Source: Fuerstiella sp.
GTDB taxonomy: Bacteria > Planctomycetota > Planctomycetia > Planctomycetales > Planctomycetaceae
Reading direction: 5' to 3'
Length of the DNA: 51,411 nucleotides
Assembly (NCBI GenBank): GCA_022447185.1
Contig: JAKVAY010000059.1
Coordinates: 1 to 51,411 of the forward strand
Made by a program: the position numbers and the translations under genes. Each line of letters starts with the position of its first letter. The first letter of the stretch is position 1. Under the pieces are notes generated by a model. That model saw only the letters and a list, made by a program, of their open reading frames with translations, ran no database searches and had not been told where the DNA came from. This document shows, piece by piece, positions 1 to 9,485 of this stretch.

Positions 1-456
<456 letters not shown>

Positions 457-600
457 GACTAATGGGAGGCAGATTGAACGTTTCTTTCGAGGGGCGTTTG
501 GCTGTCAGACCATTCAAACCAGCAGTTTCGGGATTGATTGATTACCTGCTTTCAATCTGCCGAAACTCACAACTTCAGATCTCAACCTGTTGCTATATGC

Positions 601-636
601 AAAGCCGGTGGGCCGTATATTCAGTCCACCGGCTTT
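601..636 (+). terminator. Hairpin, probable 16S transcript terminator
   Basis: A perfect 11-bp inverted repeat (AAAGCCGGTGG at 601-611, CCACCGGCTTT at 626-636) encloses a 14-nt loop, about 150 nt after the 16S 3' end. The descending arm ends in only three T residues, so it is not a classic U-tract terminator. It could also be an rRNA processing stem. Its place and strength suggest it ends or trims the 16S transcript. Confidence 0.55.
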
Positions 637-744
637 CGCATGCGCCGTACGGAAATGCGGTGAATTAAAGCGGAGTTGAATGCAGCGGCTCATAGGATGA
701 GCAGAAGCTTTTGGTCTGCACGCCCAAATATGACTACATGATTT

Positions 745-1248
745 TTGTTGTGGTGCGATCCATTCCGCCGGAGACGGTTAGAAAATGACGACGGGTTGTT
801 TCAATGCTGTTTCAGCAAGAGCTGTCCGTTGGTCAGGTTCGGAGAGAACTGCGGCGACACAACGTCCCACTGTCCAGTTCGGTCGCTTACATTGGTGTAC
901 CATTACCAGCTTACCACGCAGGTTGCAGAGGACATGCAGTCTGAATCATCAGGCAAGATGACCTGCAAACCACAGTTCTATCTCAATAAAGTCGGAGTAG
1001 TATCCGGTCAGGACGGTACGTCGTTCTCTTGCAACCTGAATTTTGGTGGTGCGCAATGACAGCAGGTCTACGACTCTAAGGGCGACTTCAATACAATTCG
1101 GTTCGATATCAACGCTACGCCGGTTCCGGACTTAAAAATAAGCCGCCTCATGTTCACCGTCGAACGAATCGCGACATGGACTAAGGATCCATCGTCACGA
1201 GGCGGTGGATCTCATTGTTCTATTAGGCAGCTGGGTTTTGTCGGCTGA
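745..1248 (+). pseudogene. Possible decayed gene with one in-frame stop
   Basis: An open frame from 745 is interrupted by TGA at 1057-1059. The same frame then stays open for another 62 codons to TGA at 1246-1248. The part after the stop reads like ordinary protein (FNTIRFDINATPVPDLKISR) with alternating beta-strand character. I do not recognise a family. It may be the remnant of a secreted beta-rich protein, or chance open frame in GC-balanced DNA. No good ribosome site precedes 745. Confidence 0.2.
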
Positions 1249-1302
1249 ACCACTTTGCCATGAAGTTCAATATTTCGATCCACCAAAGACTGCTCTTCTT
1301 CT

Positions 1303-2664
1303 GTGTCAGACTTTAAACAATTCAACCTGCTGGCTCCGCTGGAACGGGCGATCGAGGAAGAGGGCTATGTGATTCCAACGCCCATTCAGGAACAAACGCT
1401 TCCTGCTGCACTGGATGGACATGATATTCTTGGTTGTGCCCAGACGGGTACCGGAAAGACGGCTGCATTTGTCCTGCCAATTCTGGATTATCTGGGAGAT
1501 CACGATTTCAAAACGGTCGCGAAGCGTCCGCTGGCACTCGTTTTGGCACCAACGAGAGAACTGGCGATTCAGATTGGCGAGAGCTGCGCAGCGTACGGAC
1601 GTCATGTTGATGTGAAGCACACGCTAATTTATGGAGGGGTTGGACAGAGCCAACAGGTAAAAGCTGTTCAGCATGGTGTCCACGTTGTGATTGCCACACC
1701 CGGTCGTCTGCTTGACCTGATGCAGCAGGAACACATTTATCTGAATCGTTTGCAGATCTTTGTGCTCGACGAAGCGGACCGTATGCTGGACATGGGATTT
1801 CTGCCGGACCTGAAGCGAATCATCAGGTCATTGCCGGCCCGAAGACAGTCGATGTTTTTTTCCGCCACAATGCCTCAAGGCATCAGGAAGCTGGCAGAGA
1901 AGTTGCTGCATCATCCCGTCAGTGTGAAAATCAATGCAGAGCAAACGAATGTGGAACTCATTGACCAACGAGTGATTTTCGTCGGGCATCGTCAAAAGAA
2001 ACCACTGCTTGCCAGGTTGCTGAAGGCCGACGACGTAGGCCAGGCGATTGTATTTACTCGAACCAAACGTGGTGCCAATTACGTGGCCGAATATCTCCGT
2101 GGGGATCATATTGAAGCTGTCGCGATTCACGGGAACAAATCACAAAACGCTCGTCAACAGGCGCTGACCGCGTTTCGTGCCGACAAAGTCCGTGTCCTCG
2201 TTGCGACGGATCTGGCGGCGCGTGGTATCGACGTTGAGGGAATTACTCACATCATCAACTTTGAAATTCCAGTTGAGCCGGAAAGCTACGTTCATCGCAT
2301 TGGTCGGACCGGTCGAGCGGGTGCGCATGGCGTTGCGATTTCGTTGTGCAGTCCAGATGAAGCAAAGCGTCTGCAGAGTATCGAGCGACTCATCGGATTT
2401 AAATTGCTCGAGGATGGTCGGACACCCGACCCAGTGTCCGAGTCCGATGCGAAAAACAGTTCGGATGGAGATGCTTCGTCGCCGGCCAGCCGGAACCGCC
2501 GCCGACGGAGACCTCGAACACGAAGCCGTCCCCTGAGTGCCCAGGGTGACAGCAATCTTCCGGCAATACAGTCAAAGACAGCGGGTAGTTCCCGGAAGAA
2601 AACCAGGGGTAAAGGGCGTCGAGGTCGACGTCGCCGCTCAAATAACGGTGCGGATGCAAGGTAG
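1303..2664 (+). CDS. DEAD-box RNA helicase, RhlE-like
   Basis: An ATP-dependent RNA helicase expected to remodel RNA in ribosome assembly, mRNA decay or cold adaptation. The 453 residues contain the ordered superfamily 2 motifs: Q-motif PTPIQEQ (26-31), motif I AQTGTGKT (46-53), Ia PTRELA (83-88), TPGR (132-135), DEAD (156-159), SAT (187-189), ATDLAARGID (301-310) and HRIGRTGRAG (331-340). From about residue 380 the tail is low-complexity and very basic (RNRRRRRPRTRSR and later runs of Arg/Lys), as in RhlE-type proteins that bind structured RNA. The start is GTG at 1303 (MSDFKQFNLL), giving a normal N-terminus just before the Q-motif. It is the first gene after 16S rRNA on the same strand, though the 601-636 hairpin argues for separate transcription. 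RhlE versus another DEAD subfamily is not settled. Confidence 0.96.
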   Translation: MSDFKQFNLLAPLERAIEEEGYVIPTPIQEQTLPAALDGHDILGCAQTGTGKTAAFVLPILDYLGDHDFKTVAKRPLALVLAPTRELAIQIGESCAAYGRHVDVKHTLIYGGVGQSQQVKAVQHGVHVVIATPGRLLDLMQQEHIYLNRLQIFVLDEADRMLDMGFLPDLKRIIRSLPARRQSMFFSATMPQGIRKLAEKLLHHPVSVKINAEQTNVELIDQRVIFVGHRQKKPLLARLLKADDVGQAIVFTRTKRGANYVAEYLRGDHIEAVAIHGNKSQNARQQALTAFRADKVRVLVATDLAARGIDVEGITHIINFEIPVEPESYVHRIGRTGRAGAHGVAISLCSPDEAKRLQSIERLIGFKLLEDGRTPDPVSESDAKNSSDGDASSPASRNRRRRRPRTRSRPLSAQGDSNLPAIQSKTAGSSRKKTRGKGRRGRRRRSNNGADAR

Positions 2665-2872
2665 CAGCCGCTTCATCTGCCGGGGCCGACGTTCGTAACA
2701 TCATACACCGATAATCCACCAGAATGTGGTGACATTCACATTGGTTGTTATTGACCGGACGGGGACGGCCCTTTGTCTCGAGCGAACCGATTTACATCGA
2801 TGTCCGGTCATGCACCTGACAGTTCACAACCGACTTCGTACGAAGCAATCCCCAACCAATCTATCGGAAGAC

Positions 2873-2898
2873 CTGAGCTGACAGTGCCGTCAGCTCAG
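2873..2898. terminator. Hairpin between convergent helicase and E2 genes
   Basis: A perfect 10-bp inverted repeat, CTGAGCTGAC at 2873-2882 and GTCAGCTCAG at 2889-2898, with a 6-nt loop. It overlaps the stop codon (2890-2892) of the minus-strand E2 gene and lies about 210 nt after the helicase stop, so it could end transcription from both sides. No T-tract follows on either strand. Confidence 0.5.
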
Positions 2899-4140
2899 CT
2901 TGATGTCCTGTCCTGGATTCTGCAACAGCCGTGATAGTGTCTGCAGCCATCGTGCGGCGGGCGCTCCATCAATGACGCGATGATCGAATGTCAGACTTAG
3001 CCCCATTGTTTCACCAGCGACAATGTCATCGCCACTTACGACGGGCTCACGAACGATGCGGCCGATGCCAAGGATTGCCGTCTGGGGCAGATTGAGAATT
3101 GGTGTGAAAAAGTCGATGTCAAACATGCCAAGACTGGTGACGGTGAATGTTCCGCCCTGCAATTGACTTTGCGACAGCGTTCCTTCGCGAGCCTGTTCCA
3201 CCAGTGCGAGTGATTGGCGGGCAATTTCTGTCAGTTCAAGTGAACCGACGTCGTTCAGGACCGGAACAACAAGGCCCCTCTCTGTATCGACGGCAATGCC
3301 CATATTCACGTTGTCATAAACGAAAACACCGTCGTTGTGCCAGCACGCGTTCAATTCAGGACACTCTTTCAACGCTGTTGCTGCCAGCCCGACAATGATG
3401 TCGGTGTAGCCTGGAACAACGGAAATCTGCGCGTCAGACTTCAAGGTGTTACGAAACTTCACGATCCTGGCTGCGTTCACCTTTGTGGTGAGTGTCACTG
3501 GCGCAGCCTGTCGCACGGCCGCAGTCATGCGGCAGGCGACGGCTTTCCGGATTTTTGAAGCAGGGTGATGGCTGCCGGACGACACGGGGCCAAATTCAGC
3601 CGGCATTCGGACACGACCGATTGCGTCACTGCCAATCACATCACGCTCGCGAACCCGTCCGTTGCGACCTGTTCCGGAAATACCATTCCAGTCAATGCCG
3701 AGTGCAAGCGCTGCGCGACGAGCTCTTGGTGACGCGGTTTTTCGGGTCTGTTTTTTGTCCTTGGTGGCAAGCTGTTGGCTGCCTTCCGCTTTTGCAGTAA
3801 CCGTAACGTTACCGGAGGAGCCCGCAGGCGTTATTTCTTTCCGGGAAATATCGGGTGACGGAACGACGGACTGAAGTGAAGATGGAGGGCGATCGTCTTC
3901 GGACAGCAGATAGCCGATCAACTGCCCAACGACGACGGTATCTCCGGGTTGCGGAGCATCCGGGGGCAGATGAAGGGTTCCGGAATCGAACGTCTCAATC
4001 TCATGAACGGCTTTCTCGCCTTCCAGCTCGAAGACCATGTCCCCGGCTGCGACAAATTCGCCCGATTTCTTTAACCAGCCACCGAAGGTCCCCTCATCCA
4101 TCGACCAGCCAAGACGTGGCACTGTGATTTCGACAGGCAT
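2890..4140 (-). CDS. 2-oxoacid dehydrogenase E2 (dihydrolipoyl acyltransferase)
   Basis: Core acyltransferase of a pyruvate/acetoin/branched-chain type dehydrogenase complex, moving the acyl group from the lipoyl arm to CoA. Domains in order: N-terminal lipoyl domain (VPRLGWSMDEGTFGGWL, lipoyl Lys in EGEKAVHEIE near residue 43), a flexible linker, a peripheral-subunit-binding domain (ASPRARRAALALGIDW...RVRERDV, about 135-172) and the trimer-forming catalytic domain ending in FDHRVIDG near 390. The active-site His and Asp are present. The ATG at 4140 gives the usual MPVEITVPRLG start with GGAAG upstream. A GTG at 4146, overlapping the E1 stop, would add two residues. It directly follows the E1 gene, so the subunits are coupled. 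No lipoamide dehydrogenase (E3) is in the window. The substrate cannot be assigned. Confidence 0.95.
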   Translation of the reverse strand: MPVEITVPRLGWSMDEGTFGGWLKKSGEFVAAGDMVFELEGEKAVHEIETFDSGTLHLPPDAPQPGDTVVVGQLIGYLLSEDDRPPSSLQSVVPSPDISRKEITPAGSSGNVTVTAKAEGSQQLATKDKKQTRKTASPRARRAALALGIDWNGISGTGRNGRVRERDVIGSDAIGRVRMPAEFGPVSSGSHHPASKIRKAVACRMTAAVRQAAPVTLTTKVNAARIVKFRNTLKSDAQISVVPGYTDIIVGLAATALKECPELNACWHNDGVFVYDNVNMGIAVDTERGLVVPVLNDVGSLELTEIARQSLALVEQAREGTLSQSQLQGGTFTVTSLGMFDIDFFTPILNLPQTAILGIGRIVREPVVSGDDIVAGETMGLSLTFDHRVIDGAPAARWLQTLSRLLQNPGQDIKLS

Positions 4141-4142
4141 GG

Positions 4143-6152
4143 TCACTCTTCCAGCAGGTTCAGCAAAGTTGCGACAATGTCGTCGACGTTTGGCACGACC
4201 GCCTGCTCCAGGGTCGGAGCATAGGGTGTCGGTGTGAAGGATCCGTTGAGTCTTCTAATCGGAGCATCCAGATCATCGAACCCTGAGTCGGCAACATGGG
4301 CAACAATCTCCGAAGCAACGCTGCATGGCTGAAATGCTTCGTCGACAACCAGTAACCGCCCCGTTTTTTCCACTGACCGCAAAATCATTGTTGTATCCAG
4401 CGGTGAAACGGTCCTTGGATCGATGACTTCAACTGAAACACCATGGTTCTCCAGTTGTTCTGCAGCTTTGAGGGCGTGCTGCACCATCAATGAAATTGCG
4501 ACAATCGTTGCGTCGGCTCCCTCACGTACAACTGCCGCCTGTCCAAACGGAATTTCGTAGTCTGCTTCCGGGACGGGACCTTTTGTGGCCATTAACTCGC
4601 GGTGTTCAAGGAACAAAACGGGATCGTTGCAGCGCAGTGCGTGAGTGAAGAGTCCTTTTGCATCGTAAGGGGTCGACGGCATGACAACTCGCAGACCGGG
4701 AATATGTGAATAGATCGAATGATACAGTCCGGAATGGTGCGTCGCGGCCGAATGTCCGATACCACCACAGCCGCGCAGCAAAATCGGCATCTGCAGTCGA
4801 CCACTGCTCATGTACTGCATTTTGGCGATCTGATTGATCATTTCGCCGAATGCATCATTGATAAAATCTATAAACATGAAGTCGATGACGGGTCGGGTTC
4901 CGGTCATCGCAGCACCGCACCCAAGTCCCACGAATCCTCGTTCACAAATTGGAGTATCACAAAGTCGGTCTGCTCCGTATTTCTCGAACAGTCCGGTGGT
5001 CGTGGCAAAATTACCGCCACGCGCTCCAATTCCCTCACCCATCACCCAGATAGTCGGATTCAGTTCCATTTCATGTTCAAGGGCCTCGTGTGTTGCTGCC
5101 GTATAGCTCAATATCCGATCACCGGGCGGTGGTGGTACCGACGGGTTCGGGCGGGAGTCTTCAAAATACACGAATTTTGTTGCCGTCGCAGCGTCAGGCC
5201 AGACAGCCGCTTCTGCGGACGCTGCACCATCGGCCACCTGGCTTATGATTTCCTCATCGATGTCGGCCAGTTCCTGTTCCGTTGCCAGTTCTTCCGATTG
5301 AACGTGTTCCGCAAATCTCCTGATTGGGCAGCGCTCTTTCCATTTGGCAACGTCAGCACGAGTCCGATAAGTAAAGTCACCCATTCCTTCAGCGTGGGCT
5401 CGCGTTCGATAGGTCCTGCATTCAATGAGTGTCGCACCATCTCCGGACCGGGCGCGTTCCACGGCTTCCAGCCCCGCCTCGTAGACGGCCACGAGATCGT
5501 TGCCATCTACTTCACGGCCTGGCAGGCCATAGTTTGCAGCTCGTCGTCCGACGTCAGGAATACCACTGGAGTATTCGAACGGGACCTCAGTTGCGAACTG
5601 GTTATTCTCGCACACAAAGATAACCGGCAGATTCCAGATGCTGGCCATGTTGAGACCCTCGTGGAATGCGCCATTGTTGACCGCCCCATCGCCAAAAAAG
5701 GCGATCGCGACACTGTCCTGTTGCAGGATTTTGAAACTATAACCGCCACCGCACGCCTGCAGGATACACGAACCAACAATCCCGCTGGTTCCCATCAGGC
5801 CAATCTCGGGCGCAAACAGATGCATGCTGCCGCCTCGTCCATATGAAACGCCCGTTCTGCGACCAAAAAGTTCTGCAATCAGTTTTTCCGGTTCCAGACC
5901 CTTTGCCAGTGCGTGGCCATGACCCCGGTGTGTGCTGAACACCACGTCATCATGATTCAGATGCGCGCAGATTCCAGTAGCAATTGCTTCCTGGCCAACA
6001 TAGGTGTGGCAGCTTCCGAGTACCGTTCCACGCTGGTGACAGCGCGCCAGACGCTCCTCTGTCTGCCGGATTGTCTGCATTGTCCGATAGAACAACAGTG
6101 CATTTTCGCGATCGAGACTAACGGAGGACGTAGATGCCGGTGTGTCACTCAT
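4143..6152 (-). CDS. 2-oxoacid dehydrogenase E1, alpha and beta fused
   Basis: Thiamine-diphosphate decarboxylase of the same complex, 669 residues. The alpha half (about 15-330) has the TPP motif GDGAVNNGAFHEG...CENN at 154-184 and the loop HAEGMGDFTYR (252-262). After a Pro-rich linker (about 331-345) the beta half runs to the end, with VMGEGIGARGG, the RGFVGLGCGAAMTGTRP segment and the transketolase C-terminal domain. E1 subunits are usually separate proteins in acetoin and pyruvate dehydrogenases; single-chain alpha-beta fusions exist in some Bacteroidetes and planctomycetes. The ATG at 6152 overlaps the upstream SDR stop by 8 nt (ATGAGTGA), showing translational coupling. The motifs look intact, so the enzyme should be active. 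Pyruvate, acetoin and branched-chain 2-oxoacids are all possible substrates. Confidence 0.94.
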   Translation of the reverse strand: MSDTPASTSSVSLDRENALLFYRTMQTIRQTEERLARCHQRGTVLGSCHTYVGQEAIATGICAHLNHDDVVFSTHRGHGHALAKGLEPEKLIAELFGRRTGVSYGRGGSMHLFAPEIGLMGTSGIVGSCILQACGGGYSFKILQQDSVAIAFFGDGAVNNGAFHEGLNMASIWNLPVIFVCENNQFATEVPFEYSSGIPDVGRRAANYGLPGREVDGNDLVAVYEAGLEAVERARSGDGATLIECRTYRTRAHAEGMGDFTYRTRADVAKWKERCPIRRFAEHVQSEELATEQELADIDEEIISQVADGAASAEAAVWPDAATATKFVYFEDSRPNPSVPPPPGDRILSYTAATHEALEHEMELNPTIWVMGEGIGARGGNFATTTGLFEKYGADRLCDTPICERGFVGLGCGAAMTGTRPVIDFMFIDFINDAFGEMINQIAKMQYMSSGRLQMPILLRGCGGIGHSAATHHSGLYHSIYSHIPGLRVVMPSTPYDAKGLFTHALRCNDPVLFLEHRELMATKGPVPEADYEIPFGQAAVVREGADATIVAISLMVQHALKAAEQLENHGVSVEVIDPRTVSPLDTTMILRSVEKTGRLLVVDEAFQPCSVASEIVAHVADSGFDDLDAPIRRLNGSFTPTPYAPTLEQAVVPNVDDIVATLLNLLEE

Positions 6153-6981
6153 TTGTCTCTCCGCGAAACGACTGAACAGCGCTGCCCTGATGACCGGGCG
6201 TTCCGCCGGCGTTCATTGCCATATTGCCACCGTCCATCGGAATGATGGCCCCGGTGATCCACTCGGACGCGTCTGAGGCCAGCAACGCTGCAAGGCCCAT
6301 GATGTCCTGCGGCTGACCGAGTCGCCCCATTGGTATGCCTTTGAGGAATCGACCTTCGAGTGTGGGATCATCTTTCATACGCACTTTCAGACTGGGATTG
6401 GTCACCTGCGCTGGCGTTACACAATTGACCCGGACGCCGCGATGGCTCCATTCGGTGCTGAGTTCCCGCGTCATCTGAATGACAGCACCCATCGCGATAC
6501 TGTACGCAATGTGACCTCGGCCGAGTGCGGTTGAACTCGCCAGCGAGCCAATGTTCATGATTGAACCGTGTCCCCGATTCAGCATGCGACGTCCGGCTTC
6601 CTGGCACATGAAAAACCGGCCAACGACCAGATTCTGCAGCACATTGAGCAGGTCCTGGACCTGGAGGTCTTCAGGTTTTGCCAGGTGTCCGTCACCTGCG
6701 ATGTTTCCCAGAAAGTCAACTCGACCGAATTCGGTGTCGACCTGGTGGAACAGTTCTTCAATCGCTTTCGGGTCGGAGGTGTTGGTCCCGGAAACCAATG
6801 CTTTTCGACCCATTGACCGAATTTGCGTGGCTGTTGCTTCCGCTCCGTCAACATTTCGATCAACGAGTGTAACGTCGGCACCGCACTGCGCCACAGCAAT
6901 GGCCGTCGCCTGTCCAAGCCCCTGCGCTGCTCCCGACACCACTGCGACTTTACCATCAAGGTCAAACAAAGGTTGTGTCAT
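6145..6981 (-). CDS. SDR-family protein lacking the catalytic lysine
   Basis: Short-chain dehydrogenase/reductase fold, 278 residues, first gene of the E1-E2 operon. The cofactor motif GAAQGLGQA is at 17-25 and the C-terminal GAIIPMDGG is normal. The acidic residue after beta-2 (LVDRN) suggests NAD(H). The catalytic YxxxK is altered: Y160 is followed by SIAM, so residue 164 is Met (codon ATG) instead of Lys. The NNAG motif is also changed to GNIAG (92-96). Without the Lys, normal proton relay is unlikely. It may be a binding or regulatory member, or use a different chemistry. The 8-nt overlap with E1 ties it to the dehydrogenase. A sequencing error (AAG to ATG) is possible. Confidence 0.9.
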   Translation of the reverse strand: MTQPLFDLDGKVAVVSGAAQGLGQATAIAVAQCGADVTLVDRNVDGAEATATQIRSMGRKALVSGTNTSDPKAIEELFHQVDTEFGRVDFLGNIAGDGHLAKPEDLQVQDLLNVLQNLVVGRFFMCQEAGRRMLNRGHGSIMNIGSLASSTALGRGHIAYSIAMGAVIQMTRELSTEWSHRGVRVNCVTPAQVTNPSLKVRMKDDPTLEGRFLKGIPMGRLGQPQDIMGLAALLASDASEWITGAIIPMDGGNMAMNAGGTPGHQGSAVQSFRGETNE

Positions 6982-7327
6982 CGATCGTGTACCAGATTTT
7001 TATCGGGGTTGAGTCCTGTTGGAGTCCACAACTCAATCGTCCGTTGAGTTCTCCCAATCGTAGCAAACATGGGATTGGTCAGCGTTGCCAGATGGCGGAA
7101 AGTCGTGAATCGATGCGATTGCCGGGTCGTTCCTGTGACCGCTGCCAATGACGCATGGGTTCCATACAGCTTTCTCCGTACGGACTCTGGCTGCACACGG
7201 GACATCAACGTATGGAACGTTCCAAAAAACTGACACTGTTATGAGTTCTGAAGCCCTGCTTCTGCGGCGGTCTCACCTGTTTGCGATAGTCTACAGAACA
7301 TATGCAGCCGACTTAACAGGATCATTG
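6982..7327. other. Intergenic, upstream of the SDR-E1-E2 operon
   Basis: 346 bases between the operon start and the stop of the cyclase-family gene, both on the minus strand. The operon promoter should be here. I see no clear promoter hexamers, hairpin or convincing small gene. An open plus-strand frame entering from 7148 overlaps the cyclase gene and does not look like protein. Confidence 0.5.
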
Positions 7328-9052
7328 TCAGTACAAAACAATCGCCCTTCCTGGGCCTCCGTGACAGTCACGAATTTTCACAGCAGCGAACAGGAAGTAC
7401 GCATCCCTCTCAGGGATACTGCTAACGTTGTGCAGGAATTCGACACCGACCATTTCTCGGCTGCCCAGCGCCCAATAAGTCATGAGTGCACGCTTTGGAT
7501 CAACCCCACCCAAATCCGGGGCGTCGGTAGCAATACAGCGAATTCCCTTTTGCTTCAGATACACAATTGTATCAGGACCTGGCGCAGGCCAGCCTTCGGA
7601 ATTGCCGCTCAGGGGATCCAGCCACAGTGCCCGATCGGCCGGATCCGGCGTGAGATGAGCATCAATGTGTCCGGTGTGAAAAATGACAACGTCGCCTGGA
7701 TTCAATGAGCTGTGTTCCTCTTCAAATGCCTGGATATGACGGACTGTGATTTCGGGCGAAGCGGGCCTTTGCTGGTATTGAGTTGTACCGGTAAGTGATC
7801 GTACGTCGATCACTCGGGCCTCACCGCAGGTCCAGGAAAGTGGAACTTTCTCCGTCGTCATCGAGCTTGTGCCGGGTTTGCCGTACTTTGTTTCGAACTC
7901 GTCCACCCAGCCTCGAACCTCCGGTGCATATGCGGGCTGCTCACCCGGTGGTGGCAGAGCATACGACGGTGGCACCAGATGTGTTCCGGCCATCGAATCC
8001 ATAAGGTGTCCGTGGTGCCAAAAGTCCAGATATTCAACAAACAGAAATTTGACTTGTAGATACGTTTGTCGATGATCTCCCGTGGTGAATCCTGGCGACG
8101 TTACTGGAACGTCAGTTGAGAGTGTGGGTGAAAGATCGATCGCTCGCTTGTTTGTGCAGGACGCAATCAGTCGTTTTGGCAAGTCGCCACCCACAATCGA
8201 AAATGCTCGACCTTCGCCATAGGCTCCGTCTTTGTGTTTCGGACCAAGCAGACAATAGAAGGCGCCGGTTGGAGGCAACGCTCCCAGGTTGGTTGCTCCT
8301 TCAGTCCAGATCATGCCGTATTTCAGTCCCGCGTAGTGAGTCGGCTCACCCAGTGTCGGTAGTGGCCCCATGCTCGCGCTGTCCGTGCCCAGCGTCATCA
8401 CGTTGCGTTTTGCCAGGAATTCCATGCAGTCCGGGTCCGGGTCCGGGTACCCGGGGGATTTTCGTTCCAGAATATCCGCGATGTAGCGATGACCTTCAGG
8501 AAACGGGCGGTAGTATCGGTCTGAGTAATCACTGCGGAACAGGACAACATCGCCGAAGTGGAGTCTGCGATGTCGTTCTTCAAATCGTTCGACATGTCGG
8601 GCAGTGACCAGCGGGCTGACACCATTTGATTCCTGATCAAGGAGGTCCCGCACGTCGACGACACAGGCTTCCCCTCCAAACTGCCAGGCTTCGATCCGAT
8701 CGGTATATGCAAGACCGTACGGTCCGGATTTTTCGCGATTCAGCTCCGGCCGCGCCACGGAATGTGGTGGTACATCGAGTTGCGTTGCTGTATTTCCGTC
8801 GATCAACAGTACGTCGACGTTGTAGGCCGAATCGCGACCAATTTGGCGTTGATGTGTAATCTGAAAACGGGGGAACGGATACGACGGCCAGGTACAGGGA
8901 TACTCCGGGGCGACCAACAGCGAGTGATCCACAAAGCGTGGTTCGTCTGCAGTCACAGCAGGCAGGCTGAAAACCAGGCAGGCTGGAAGCAGCAGGCCGG
9001 TATGAAAAGTACGGCTTACAATACTGGCGCCTTTGTGAATGTCGAATCGCAT
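7328..9052 (-). CDS. Secreted double-domain cyclase-family (PF04199-type) protein
   Basis: 574 residues with a Sec signal peptide (hydrophobic 15-34, AVTADE cleavage region), so probably periplasmic. Two related halves each resemble the cyclase / kynurenine formamidase-like family, which hydrolyses amide or lactone bonds with a metal bound by HxGTHxDxPxH. The first half (about 40-290) has TATQLDVPPHS and VVDVRDL...VTARHVERFEERHRRLHFGDVVLF. The second (about 300-570) has MAGTHLVPPSYALPP and VIDVRSLTG...EITVRHIQAFEEEHSSLNPGDVVIFHTG. Each copy keeps only part of the metal motif: D, P and the last H in the first, GTH in the second. The repeat of both landmark segments shows internal duplication. 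The substrate is unknown. Whether two half-sites make one working site cannot be told here. Confidence 0.85.
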   Translation of the reverse strand: MRFDIHKGASIVSRTFHTGLLLPACLVFSLPAVTADEPRFVDHSLLVAPEYPCTWPSYPFPRFQITHQRQIGRDSAYNVDVLLIDGNTATQLDVPPHSVARPELNREKSGPYGLAYTDRIEAWQFGGEACVVDVRDLLDQESNGVSPLVTARHVERFEERHRRLHFGDVVLFRSDYSDRYYRPFPEGHRYIADILERKSPGYPDPDPDCMEFLAKRNVMTLGTDSASMGPLPTLGEPTHYAGLKYGMIWTEGATNLGALPPTGAFYCLLGPKHKDGAYGEGRAFSIVGGDLPKRLIASCTNKRAIDLSPTLSTDVPVTSPGFTTGDHRQTYLQVKFLFVEYLDFWHHGHLMDSMAGTHLVPPSYALPPPGEQPAYAPEVRGWVDEFETKYGKPGTSSMTTEKVPLSWTCGEARVIDVRSLTGTTQYQQRPASPEITVRHIQAFEEEHSSLNPGDVVIFHTGHIDAHLTPDPADRALWLDPLSGNSEGWPAPGPDTIVYLKQKGIRCIATDAPDLGGVDPKRALMTYWALGSREMVGVEFLHNVSSIPERDAYFLFAAVKIRDCHGGPGRAIVLY

Positions 9053-9485
9053 TGATTAGTCCTTGCTTCTGCGGAGAATGCAAACGCACAGCCGGTTGCA
9101 CATGGTGACAGTCGTTTCACAATATCACAATCAAAGGAACGACGTGACAGCCAAGCTGCTGACTGCCGGACAGTCATGATCTGATCATTTGTACTGGACC
9201 GTTTTCGTCAATGAATGTCTGACAACAAAAAGCGAATCGACACCATTGCATACCAATATCGGGCTCACGCTGAACTCGTGTTCATTTCGGACTCAATCGT
9301 TCTAAGATTGCCTTTTCCCGGCGCATAAAAAGACGATCCGATCCTCTGGACTCCTGGGCTGATTGCACGATACTGCACCGACGATAGTCGAAGCCATCAC
9401 ATTCGCGCAGAACATCGATGGTCGCAGAGGATTGACTGCCGGTGATTTTCCGAACGCACCGCATCCGGCCTTGTGAGAAAATTGG
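9053..9485. other. Divergent intergenic region with a small palindrome
   Basis: 433 bases separating the divergent cyclase (minus) and FG-GAP (plus) genes, so it should carry both promoters. An inverted repeat ATGATC-T-GATCAT lies at 9176-9188 and could be an operator half-site pair, though short palindromes arise by chance. Nothing else is recognised. Confidence 0.4.

Noticed and set aside
4719..5846. 375-codon plus-strand frame
   Set aside because: Antisense to the fused E1 gene with intact TPP motifs; the plus frame has no domain.
7148..7708. 186-codon plus-strand frame upstream of the SDR operon
   Set aside because: More than half overlaps the cyclase gene in antisense and the rest has no recognisable protein features.
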